Origin: Candidatus Saganbacteria bacterium
Lineage (GTDB): Bacteria; Margulisbacteria; WOR-1; O2-12-FULL-45-9
Assembly: GCA_016932255.1 (NCBI GenBank)
Contig: JAFGDE010000014.1
Span: forward strand, 62,001 to 126,000
Length of the DNA: 64,000 bases
Direction: 5' to 3'
This document shows positions 51,099 to 58,951 of the stretch, in pieces; positions within the stretch are counted from its first letter, which is position 1; every line of letters starts with the position of its first letter. The position numbers and the translations under genes are program-made. Under the pieces are notes generated by a model that saw nothing but the letters and a program-made list of their open reading frames with translations, ran no database searches and was not told the DNA's origin.

Positions 51099-52472
51099 TT
51101 ATTCCAGGCCCAGTTTTTTCTCCAGGTTTATCAGGGTGTTGCGGTGGATGCCCAGCATCTTCGCGGCATGGCCTTTTCTGCCGCCGGCTTTATCCAGGGC
51201 GCGTTTAATGAATTCAGCCTCAAAACGCTGGACCGCCTTATAGAGGTCAACGTCCCGCTCTTTGGCCGGAGCGGCTTGATCGCCCTTGATCTCATGGGGC
51301 AGGTGTTCGGCGGTGATCTGCTGGCCCTTGTTCAGCACGACTAGCCTTTCGACCAGATTCTCAAGTTCACGGATATTGCCCGGCCAATCATATCGTTCCA
51401 GCAGAGTCATGACTTCTTTGCTGAAGCCTTTGATCTTCTTGCCCAGATTGCGGTTGTATTTATCCAGGAAGTAATTGGCCAGCAAGGGGATATCTTCTTG
51501 CCGTTGTCTCAACGGCGGCAGGTGGATCGGGATCACGTTCAGGCGATAATAGAGGTCTTCGCGGAATTTATATTTCTTGATGGCCGAGCGCAGGTCCGAG
51601 TTGGTCGCTGCGATGATGCGAACATCCACAGGCGTAGTGTAACCGGCGCCGATACGTTCGATCTCCCTTTCCTGGATGGCCCGCAGCAGCTTGGCCTGCA
51701 TGGCCAGGGGCATGTTGCCGATCTCATCAAGGAACAGGGTGCCGCCGCCCGCGATCTCGAACTTGCCGATCTGCCGTTGGGTCGCGCCGGTGAAAGAACC
51801 GCGTTCATGGCCGAAGAGCTCGGATTCCAGCAGGGCTTCGGGGATCGCGGCGCAGTTGACCGCGACGAACAAGCGGTCCTTGCGCGGACTGCGGTTATGG
51901 ATAGCCCGAGCGACCAGCTCTTTGCCGGTCCCGGATTCACCGGTGATCAGAATAGTGGCATTGCTTTTAGCCACGTCATCGATCACACGAAAGACCTCGC
52001 GGATCTCCTTGCTCTTGCCCACGATCTTCTCGAACTGATAATCCTGTTCGATCAATTGTTTAAGGGAGATGTTCTGCTGCTGCAGCTGCCTTTTTTCCAG
52101 GACCTTTTCCACCTGTTCCTGGAGCGCTTCGATGTCAAAGGGTTTAGTGATGTAGTCATAGGCGCCGATGCGGATGGCCTCGACCGCTTTCTTAACCATG
52201 ATCACGGCTGTTACCATGATCACTTCGATCGAGTCGTCGTGGCCTTTGATCAGTTTCAGGACCTCGATGCCATCGATCTCAGGCAGCCTGATGTCCAGTA
52301 GCACCAGGTCAATGGGCTGGTTGCGGACAACCTCAATGGCCTCTTTGCCGGACTTGGCCAGTTTGACGTTGTAATTCTCGCTCAGCAGCATCGCCATGGA
52401 TTCGCGCATGCTTTTCTCGTCATCGACAACGAGTATATTGGCCTTAGGCTGCTTATCTTTCTTTTTTATCAT
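51099..52472 (-). CDS. sigma-54-dependent response regulator (NtrC family)
   Basis: 457-aa intact activator. Receiver Asp60 is in LVLLDIRLPEIDGIEV; Walker A GESGTGKE at 178-185; sigma-54 contact loop GSFTGA at 225-230 (Ser for Ala in GAFTGA); Walker B GGTLFLDEIG; R-finger region PLRQRQEDIPLLANYFL; Fis-type HTH RKGHAAKMLGIHRNTLINLE. It overlaps the rpoN stop by four bases, so activator and sigma factor are translated together. The partner kinase is not adjacent. Confidence 0.95.
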   Translation of the reverse strand: MIKKKDKQPKANILVVDDEKSMRESMAMLLSENYNVKLAKSGKEAIEVVRNQPIDLVLLDIRLPEIDGIEVLKLIKGHDDSIEVIMVTAVIMVKKAVEAIRIGAYDYITKPFDIEALQEQVEKVLEKRQLQQQNISLKQLIEQDYQFEKIVGKSKEIREVFRVIDDVAKSNATILITGESGTGKELVARAIHNRSPRKDRLFVAVNCAAIPEALLESELFGHERGSFTGATQRQIGKFEIAGGGTLFLDEIGNMPLAMQAKLLRAIQEREIERIGAGYTTPVDVRIIAATNSDLRSAIKKYKFREDLYYRLNVIPIHLPPLRQRQEDIPLLANYFLDKYNRNLGKKIKGFSKEVMTLLERYDWPGNIRELENLVERLVVLNKGQQITAEHLPHEIKGDQAAPAKERDVDLYKAVQRFEAEFIKRALDKAGGRKGHAAKMLGIHRNTLINLEKKLGLE

Positions 52473-53812
52473 TTTATCTGTCTCTCCGGCGCCGTCGGCA
52501 GGCCCAGCTCCTTGCGGTAATAAGCCACGGTGCGCCGGTCGATCCTGGCGCCCAGCTGTTTGAGCTTTTCGGTCAGCTGGCTGTCGGACAGCGGCGCGGC
52601 CTTGTCCTCGTTCCTAACGGTCTCGACGAGCAGGGCTTTGGTCCTGGCAACGGTCAGCCCTTTGGGGCCCCGCGGACAGAGCAATTTTAACGGGAATAGG
52701 CCCTGCGGCGTCTGGATATATTTCTGTGTCACGGTGCGGCTGATGGTCGAAGGATGCAACCCGAACTCATCAGCCAGGCTTTTCTGGGTCAGCGGGACCA
52801 GCCAGGTTATGCCTTTTTCCAAAAAAGCCTTTTGGGTCCCGATTATTTTTCGTATGATCTGTTCCAAAGTTTCACTTCGCTTGTGAAAATCTTCCAGCAG
52901 TTGTTTGGCCTTTTTCAGCTTGTCTTTGAGGAATTCTTTGGTCTTTTCGTCTGTCTTGGGGTCATCCAGCATATTGAGGTAGCGCTGGGAAATGTTGATG
53001 ACCGGGCCGTACTTGGTCTCAAGGTTGATGACCTGATAGCCGTTGTCCGTCTTTTCCACGGCAAAGGAGGGGATGACATGCCTGGTCTGGCTGCCAAAAG
53101 AGCTGCCCGGGTTCGGCTCCAGGTTGCTCTTGATGAAATTGGCGATCTCGACCACGCCCTTGACCGGTATGTTCAGGGCTTTGGCCACCTTGTCATAGTT
53201 CTGTTCGCTCAGATCGCCCAGATGTTTTTCCACTGCCTGCCGCAGGACTTCCTGGAGGGCTTCGTTCTCAAAAGAATGGGCCTCGATCTGGATCAGCAGG
53301 CATTCCTTGAGGTCGCGCGCGCCGACCCCTTCCGGCTCAAAGGCCTGGATAAGCTTCAAAGCCTTATCCACGGTCGGCCTCGAGACATTGAACTCCGCCA
53401 TGATCTTTTCTCTCAACCTTGGATAATTGATGACATAGCCGAAATCGTCGATATTCTCGATAATATGCCGGGCCATGCCGGCCTGGACCTCTTCAATGTC
53501 TTCCAGCGCAAGCTGTTCCAGCAAATGGTCGATCAGGCTTTTTTCCACATTGCCGATATTCTCCAGGCCGGGCAGCTCGTTAAAGTCAGCCTCTTTTCTG
53601 ATCTTCTTGTCCGAGGTCAAGTAGCGGATCAACTCAACGTACTCGTCGCGGCGCTCGACCTCGAGCACAGGGTTTTCTTCGGCTTCTTTGGCGATCTGTT
53701 CGATCAGTTCGGGGTAGGGCAGGCTGAGCACTTTAAGCATCTGGAGCAGTCTGGGGGATAATAAAAGCTCCAGAGACTGCCTCAACTCAGGTTGAAGACG
53801 CATTTCTGCCAT
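52469..53812 (-). CDS. rpoN: RNA polymerase sigma-54 factor
   Basis: 447-aa sigma factor for -24/-12 promoters. Region I is Leu/Gln-rich (LRQSLELLLSPRLLQMLKVLSL, about 9-30); an acidic region II follows; the core-binding and HTH segments occupy 80-390 (SLADEFGLHPSTISRTVTQKYIQTPQGLFPL); the RpoN box is RIDRRTVAYYRKELGLP near the end, a slight variant of ARRTVAKYRE. There is no ribosome-binding site; TATAAT ends six bases before ATG. Confidence 0.96.
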   Translation of the reverse strand: MAEMRLQPELRQSLELLLSPRLLQMLKVLSLPYPELIEQIAKEAEENPVLEVERRDEYVELIRYLTSDKKIRKEADFNELPGLENIGNVEKSLIDHLLEQLALEDIEEVQAGMARHIIENIDDFGYVINYPRLREKIMAEFNVSRPTVDKALKLIQAFEPEGVGARDLKECLLIQIEAHSFENEALQEVLRQAVEKHLGDLSEQNYDKVAKALNIPVKGVVEIANFIKSNLEPNPGSSFGSQTRHVIPSFAVEKTDNGYQVINLETKYGPVINISQRYLNMLDDPKTDEKTKEFLKDKLKKAKQLLEDFHKRSETLEQIIRKIIGTQKAFLEKGITWLVPLTQKSLADEFGLHPSTISRTVTQKYIQTPQGLFPLKLLCPRGPKGLTVARTKALLVETVRNEDKAAPLSDSQLTEKLKQLGARIDRRTVAYYRKELGLPTAPERQIK

Positions 53813-53826
53813 GCTATAATTATAGC
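53813..53826. promoter_or_regulatory. palindromic bidirectional -10 region between rpoN and tRNA-fMet
   Basis: GCTATAATTATAGC is a perfect 14-bp palindrome containing TATAAT on both strands: minus for rpoN (six bases before ATG 53812) and plus for tRNA-fMet (16 bases before 53837). No clear -35 was found on either side. Confidence 0.55.
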
Positions 53827-53836
53827 ACGTTGGCGA

Positions 53837-53913
53837 CGCGGGGTGGAGCAGTCTGGTAGCTCGTCAGGCTCATAACCTGAAGGCCGTGGGTTCAAATCCC
53901 ACCCCCGCTACCA
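53837..53913 (+). tRNA. initiator tRNA-fMet (CAU)
   Basis: 77-base tRNA with encoded CCA. The first base C does not pair with T72 (CGCGGGG/CCCCGCT), the usual initiator mismatch position. The anticodon arm is TCAGG-CTCATAA-CCTGA: only two of the three consecutive G:C pairs of typical initiators are kept, the first being A:U. The T arm is GTGGG-TTCAAAT-CCCAC. Confidence 0.95.
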
Positions 53914-53918
53914 AATTT

Positions 53919-54010
53919 AGAAAATCGAAAGTAGAAAATAGTAAATAGGGGGAAACAAATAATATCTGGATCTCCTATTATCGATTGTCGATTTTCTATT
54001 GTCTATTCTT
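53919..54010. repeat. AT-rich imperfect inverted repeat (AAAATCGA/TAGAAAATAG units)
   Basis: The left arm 53919-53949 (AGAAAATCGAAAGTAGAAAA...) and right arm 53974-54010 are imperfect inverse copies built of TCGA and TAGAAAAT words. The right arm runs over the stop of the HI0933-family gene. A related half unit is at 63482-63507. Confidence 0.5.
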
Positions 54011-55247
54011 CTGCCGCGCTTTTCCCCGCCAAATATCCCGTGCTCCAGCACAGCTGAAGATTATAGCCGCCGGTCGGGCCGTTCAAGTCGATGATCTCGC
54101 CGGCGAAATAAAGGTTATCGATCAATTTTGAATGCATGGTACGGGGATCGATCTGTTTCAGGCTGACCCCGCCGGCAGTGGCAATGGCCTGCTCAAAACC
54201 GTGGATCCCGCTGACATGCAGGACCAGGTCTTTGAACAGATGGAGGAGTTTGGTCCGCTCCTCTTTGGTCACGCTGTTGACCTTTTTCTCTGGATCGATG
54301 CCGGACAATCGTATCATGACCGGAATCAGCGAGGCGGGCAGGAGGTCATCCAGGCTGTTCTTGAAGCTTTTGTTCAGGTTCTTCTGGAAATCACGCCGCA
54401 GCCGGGCGTCGAACTTGGCATGATCCAGGCTCGGCTTGAGGTCAAGGCGCAGTTCCACCGGCCTTTTATCGAACAGCTCGCCGATCTCCTGGCTCAGATC
54501 AAGCACGATCGGCCCACTGAGGCCGTCGTGAGTGAACAAGGCTTCGCCGAACCGCTCGCTTTTCTTTTTGTTGTCCTGATATACGCTTAACCGGACATTC
54601 CTTAAGCCCAATCCGGCCAGCTCTGCGCACCACTTCTCTTTTAGTTTTATCGGCACCAGAGTAGGCCGCAGGCGTTCGATCTTGTGGCCGAGTTCTTCCA
54701 GCCAGGCGTAAGCATCGCCGCTGGAGCCCGTGGCTGGATAGGCCAGTCCGCCGGTCGCGATTATATATTTGTCGGCCTTGATCTCTGTGCCGGCGGTCGT
54801 CAATTGTTTTATCGCCCGACCTTTGGCTATTATTTTTTTGATCGAGCTTCTGGTCTTGACGGTCACTTTCAGGGCCTTGATCCTGCCGGTCAGGGCACGG
54901 AGCACGTCCTCAGCTTTGTCGCTCTCAGGGAAGACACGCTGGCCGCGTTCGATCTTGGTCGCCACGCCGGCTGAATTGAAAAAATCAACGGTCTCTTTGA
55001 CGCCGAAAGTTGTCAGCGCGGTCAGGAGAAATTTGCCGTGTCTGCCAAAAGCTTCGGAGAAAACAACAGGATCCTCTTCTGCCTGGGTCAGGTTGCAGCG
55101 ACCTTTGCCGGTCAGAAGCAATTTCCTGCCCAGCTGGTCGTTCTTTTCCAGGAGGACCACTTTTGCGCCGGCCTGGGCGGCACTGAGCGCAGCCATCAAG
55201 CCGGCGGGACCGGCCCCGATCACCGCTATATCATATTTAATGCCCAT
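54003..55247 (-). CDS. HI0933/YhiN-family flavoprotein
   Basis: 414-aa NAD(P)/FAD-dependent oxidoreductase-like protein. The FAD fold is IAVIGAGPAGLMAALSAAQAG and VVLLEKNDQLGRKLLLTGKGRCNLTQ, typical of the family; IIATGGLAYPATGSSGDAYAWLEELGH and the C-terminal GGVSLKQIDPRTMHSK and GEIIDLNGPTGGYNLQLCWSTGY complete it. The start is chosen at ATG 55247 by homology; ATG 55265 and an upstream frame exist. The reaction is unknown; some members are linked to rRNA or tRNA modification. Confidence 0.9.
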   Translation of the reverse strand: MGIKYDIAVIGAGPAGLMAALSAAQAGAKVVLLEKNDQLGRKLLLTGKGRCNLTQAEEDPVVFSEAFGRHGKFLLTALTTFGVKETVDFFNSAGVATKIERGQRVFPESDKAEDVLRALTGRIKALKVTVKTRSSIKKIIAKGRAIKQLTTAGTEIKADKYIIATGGLAYPATGSSGDAYAWLEELGHKIERLRPTLVPIKLKEKWCAELAGLGLRNVRLSVYQDNKKKSERFGEALFTHDGLSGPIVLDLSQEIGELFDKRPVELRLDLKPSLDHAKFDARLRRDFQKNLNKSFKNSLDDLLPASLIPVMIRLSGIDPEKKVNSVTKEERTKLLHLFKDLVLHVSGIHGFEQAIATAGGVSLKQIDPRTMHSKLIDNLYFAGEIIDLNGPTGGYNLQLCWSTGYLAGKSAAEE

Positions 55248-55361
55248 TAAAGGATATTTTATCATAATATCGGCAAGCAGGGCCTTGCTCCGCGCGGCAA
55301 AGTCGGATATAATAATCACTTCTCGGACAAATCCCGGCATAATAAAAAGCAGATTGTTATC

Positions 55362-57236
55362 ATGAAAAAGAGATTAGAGTTATTAAAAGATAAATGCGGG
55401 CCAGAGAACTTCAAGAAGCTGGAGGAGCTCAATAATCCAGACGTGCTCGCATTTGTTGCCAAATATATTGCGCACTGTAATCCTGCTTCGGTCTTCGTCC
55501 GCACCGACGCCCAGAAGGACATAGATTACATCCGCCAGAAGACGATCGAGAACGGCGAAGAGCACAAACTGGCCATTAAAGGGCATACTTACCATTTTGA
55601 CGGCCCGAAAGACCAGGCCAGGGACAAGGCCAATACAAAATATTTACTGCCGCCGGACGTCCAGCTTGGGGCGGACATCCGTTCCGCTGACAAGAAAGAG
55701 GGCTTAAGCGAGATCAACGGTCTGCTCAAGAACATCATGGCAGGCAAGGAGCTCTACGTTGCTTTTTTCTGCCTGGGGCCGACCGATTCGCCGTTCTCCA
55801 TCCCGGCTATCCAGCTGACCGATTCCAGCTATGTTGCCCACAGCGAGGATATCCTGATCCGGCCGGGCTATGAAATGTTCAAAAAGCTGGGCCAGGGCAA
55901 CGGCTTCTTTAAGTTCGTCCACAGCGCCGGCGAGCTTGCCGGCGGCGTGAGCAAGAACTTTGACCAGCGCCGGGTCTATATCGACCTGGACGATGATATC
56001 GTTTACAGCGTTAACACGCAGTACGCCGGCAATACGGTCGGCTTGAAGAAACTGGCCATGAGACTGGCCATCAAGAAGGCTTCGTTCGAAGGCTGGCTGA
56101 CCGAGCACATGTTCGTTATGGGAGTGCGCGGCCCAAAAAACCGGGTCTCTTATTTTGCCGGTTCTTTTCCCAGCGCCTGCGGCAAGACCTCGACCGCCAT
56201 GCTGGAAGGGGAGCTGATCGTCGGCGACGATATCGCTTATCTCAGGAATATCGATGGCAGGATCAGGGCGGTCAATGTCGAGCGCGGCATGTTCGGCATA
56301 ATCCAAGATGTCAATAAGGACGGGGATCCCCTGATCTGGGAAGCATTGACCACGCCGGGCGAGGTGATCTTTTCCAACGTGCTGATCGACGATTCAGGCA
56401 AGCCCCATTGGCTGGGGGACGATCAAGCACTGCCCGAGAAGGGGGTCAATTACGCCGGGGAGTGGGTCCCGGGCAAGCAGGGCGCTAACGGGGATGTGAT
56501 GACCACTTCACACAAGAACGCCCGCTATACCGTGCGCTTGAGCGAATTGAAAAACTGCGATAAGAACCTGGAGAATCCGCTGGGCGTTGAGCTTTCAGGT
56601 ATTATTTACGGCGGCAGGGATTCTGACACCACGGTCCCGGTCGAGCAGGCCTTTGACTGGAACCACGGCATCCTGATGAAGGGCGCGACCATCGAATCAG
56701 AGACCACTGCCGCGACTCTGGGGCAGGAAGGGGTCAGGAAATTCAACCTGATGGCCAACATCGATTTTCTCTCGATCCCGATGGGCCGGTATATCAATAA
56801 TAACTGCGACCTGGGCAATTCCGTTGACAGGCCGCCGCAGATATTCTCGGTCAATTACTTTTTGCGCGACAAAAACGGCAAATATCTTAACGGCGTTAAG
56901 GACAAGCACGTCTGGCTTAAGTGGGCGGAGCTGCGCGCTGCCGGGGATGCGGCAGCGATCAAGACCCCGACCGGCTATATCCCAGAATATGAAGATCTGA
57001 AGCGGATCTTCAAGGACGTTCTGGGCAAGGCTTACGGCAAAGAGGACTATATTAAGCAATTCACTATCAGGGTGCCGGAGAACCTGGCCAAGATCGACCG
57101 GATCACCGATATCTATAAGACCAAAGTGCCTGACGCGCCGCATATCCTTTTTGAAGCCCTGAAAGCGCAAAAGAAGCGCCTGCAGCAAGCCCAAAAAAAA
57201 TTTGGTGATTATATCTCTCCTGAAATCCTGGTTTAA
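55362..57236 (+). CDS. pckG: phosphoenolpyruvate carboxykinase (GTP)
   Basis: 624-aa enzyme interconverting oxaloacetate and PEP with GTP/GDP. The P-loop GSFPSACGKTSTAML (about residues 266-280) is the GTP-type motif; RVYIDLDDDIVYSVNTQYAGN, GRDSDTTVPVEQAFDW and the C-terminal region support it. Slightly longer than usual. With mdh and fumarase it gives a PEP-malate-fumarate route for gluconeogenesis or anaplerosis. A TATAAT stands about 50 bases upstream. Confidence 0.94.
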   Translation: MKKRLELLKDKCGPENFKKLEELNNPDVLAFVAKYIAHCNPASVFVRTDAQKDIDYIRQKTIENGEEHKLAIKGHTYHFDGPKDQARDKANTKYLLPPDVQLGADIRSADKKEGLSEINGLLKNIMAGKELYVAFFCLGPTDSPFSIPAIQLTDSSYVAHSEDILIRPGYEMFKKLGQGNGFFKFVHSAGELAGGVSKNFDQRRVYIDLDDDIVYSVNTQYAGNTVGLKKLAMRLAIKKASFEGWLTEHMFVMGVRGPKNRVSYFAGSFPSACGKTSTAMLEGELIVGDDIAYLRNIDGRIRAVNVERGMFGIIQDVNKDGDPLIWEALTTPGEVIFSNVLIDDSGKPHWLGDDQALPEKGVNYAGEWVPGKQGANGDVMTTSHKNARYTVRLSELKNCDKNLENPLGVELSGIIYGGRDSDTTVPVEQAFDWNHGILMKGATIESETTAATLGQEGVRKFNLMANIDFLSIPMGRYINNNCDLGNSVDRPPQIFSVNYFLRDKNGKYLNGVKDKHVWLKWAELRAAGDAAAIKTPTGYIPEYEDLKRIFKDVLGKAYGKEDYIKQFTIRVPENLAKIDRITDIYKTKVPDAPHILFEALKAQKKRLQQAQKKFGDYISPEILV

Positions 57237-57254
57237 TTTTTAGCCTTTTTTTGC

Positions 57255-57260
57255 TATAAT
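57255..57260 (+). promoter_or_regulatory. -10 box (TATAAT) before tig
   Basis: TATAAT ends nine bases before ATG 57270, again with no ribosome-binding site; the upstream region is T-rich. Confidence 0.45.
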
Positions 57261-57269
57261 AATCCAGTT

Positions 57270-58331
57270 ATGAAGATCGTTGCACAGAAACGCGAAGGCA
57301 ATACGGCGATCCTTGAGATAGAGGAAGAGTATCAGGCTTTTGTCCGGGCGTATGACCAGGCGCTGGTTGCGGCGGGCAAAGAGATCAAGCTGCCCGGTTT
57401 CAGGCCGGGCAAAGCGCCCAAAGAGCTGATCGAGCGCTCGGTCAATAAGGATGTGGTCGAGGGCAGGGCGGCTCAAATGCTGATCTCCGAACTTTACCCG
57501 AGCGTGCTGGATGAGGCCAAGCTTGAGCCAGTTGATTTCCCCAACGTAGAGATCGTCCAGCAGAAAAAGAACAAGCCCTTCATTTTCAAGATAATCGTCG
57601 ATGTCTATCCCGAGGTCAAACTGGGCAAATATAAAGGTTTGAGCGTAGAGAAGAAGAAGGTCGAAGTGACGGAGACCGATGTCGACCGGATCTTGGGCAG
57701 TATCCAAAACCGTTTTGCCAAGAAAGACAAGAACGGCAAGCCCGAGCTGATGCCGTTAAATGATGACTTCGCTAAAAAGGTCAGCCATTTCGGCACGCTG
57801 GCCGAGCTGCGGGCCGAACTGGAACAGGCTCTGACCCGCGACCGTCAGGCTGAGGCCGACGCGGACATGCGCAACCAGCTGGTCGCCAGGGCGGTGGCTG
57901 AAACCAAGATGGATATCCCGCCGGCCATGATCGAGAGAGAGATAGACGTGATGATAGATGAGATGCGTGTTTCGCTGGCCAGGACAGGGTTGAGCTTTGA
58001 CGATTACCTTAAAGGCATCAAGAAAGATGAAAAGACCATGCGCGAGGATTTTCGCAAGTCAGCTGATCTGCGGGTCAGAGGCAAGGTTATTCTCAGGGCC
58101 GTGGCCGAAGCTGAAAAGATGAAGATCAACGAAGAGGACATGGAGGCTGAACTGAAGAACCTGGCCGGCTCATCCGGCGAAAAGCTTGAAGAGATAAGGC
58201 AACGGCTCAAGCAGGAAGGCCGCCGCTACATCGAGGAATACCTGCTCAGGCAAAAAGCCCTGGACTTTTTAGCGGAAAAGGCCAAGATAAAAGAAGTTAA
58301 GGCCGAGAAGCAAGAGGAGGCAAAGCAATGA
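57270..58331 (+). CDS. tig: trigger factor lacking the PPIase domain
   Basis: 353-aa ribosome-associated chaperone. The ribosome-docking signature [10 protein letters not shown] (about 43-52) is present, as is the C-terminal chaperone arm region (about 175-340). The FKBP-type prolyl isomerase domain that normally lies between them (about 90 residues) is absent: [17 protein letters not shown] runs on to [21 protein letters not shown]. The length fits this loss. It overlaps clpP by four bases. Confidence 0.92.
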   Translation: MKIVAQKREGNTAILEIEEEYQAFVRAYDQALVAAGKEIKLPGFRPGKAPKELIERSVNKDVVEGRAAQMLISELYPSVLDEAKLEPVDFPNVEIVQQKKNKPFIFKIIVDVYPEVKLGKYKGLSVEKKKVEVTETDVDRILGSIQNRFAKKDKNGKPELMPLNDDFAKKVSHFGTLAELRAELEQALTRDRQAEADADMRNQLVARAVAETKMDIPPAMIEREIDVMIDEMRVSLARTGLSFDDYLKGIKKDEKTMREDFRKSADLRVRGKVILRAVAEAEKMKINEEDMEAELKNLAGSSGEKLEEIRQRLKQEGRRYIEEYLLRQKALDFLAEKAKIKEVKAEKQEEAKQ

Positions 58332-58948
58332 CCGAAAAAGCTCAGCTGATCCCGATGGTCGTAGAACAGTCCCCGAAAGGCGAACGCGCTTATGACATTT
58401 ATTCGCGCCTCTTGAAAGAAAGGATCATTTTTGTCGGCACGCCGATCGACGATGTGATCGCCAATACTATTATTGCCCAGCTGCTTTTTCTGGCGGCCGA
58501 GGATGCCAATAAGGATATCGCTATGTACATCAATTCTCCAGGCGGCGTAGTCACGGCCGGTATGGCCATCTATGACACGATGCAGTATATTAATCCGCCG
58601 GTCTCGACCATTTGTATCGGCCAGGCGGCCAGCCTGGGCGCTTTGCTGCTGGCCTCCGGCAGCAAGGGCAAGCGCTATGCCCTGCCTAACGCCAGGATCA
58701 TGATCCACCAGCCGCTGGGCGGCGCTCAGGGCCAGGCGACCGATATTGAGATCCAGACCAAGGAGATTATGCGCATGAAAAAGGCGCTTAACGATATCCT
58801 GTCCAAGCACACGGGACAACCGCTGGCCAAGATCGAGAAGGACACTGACCGCGATTTCTATCTCAGCGCCAAAGAAGCCATGGACTACAGTCTCATTGAT
58901 GAGGTCATCACGACGACCGGCGAGAAACCGAATAAAAAATCAAAATAA
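58328..58948 (+). CDS. clpP: ATP-dependent Clp protease proteolytic subunit
   Basis: 206-aa serine peptidase. The triad is Ser in [14 protein letters not shown] (about 103), His in MIHQPLGG (about 128) and Asp in [14 protein letters not shown] (about 177). Starts [30 protein letters not shown] as in family. Start overlaps the tig stop. clpX does not follow. Confidence 0.97.
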   Translation: MTEKAQLIPMVVEQSPKGERAYDIYSRLLKERIIFVGTPIDDVIANTIIAQLLFLAAEDANKDIAMYINSPGGVVTAGMAIYDTMQYINPPVSTICIGQAASLGALLLASGSKGKRYALPNARIMIHQPLGGAQGQATDIEIQTKEIMRMKKALNDILSKHTGQPLAKIEKDTDRDFYLSAKEAMDYSLIDEVITTTGEKPNKKSK

Positions 58949-58951
58949 TTT

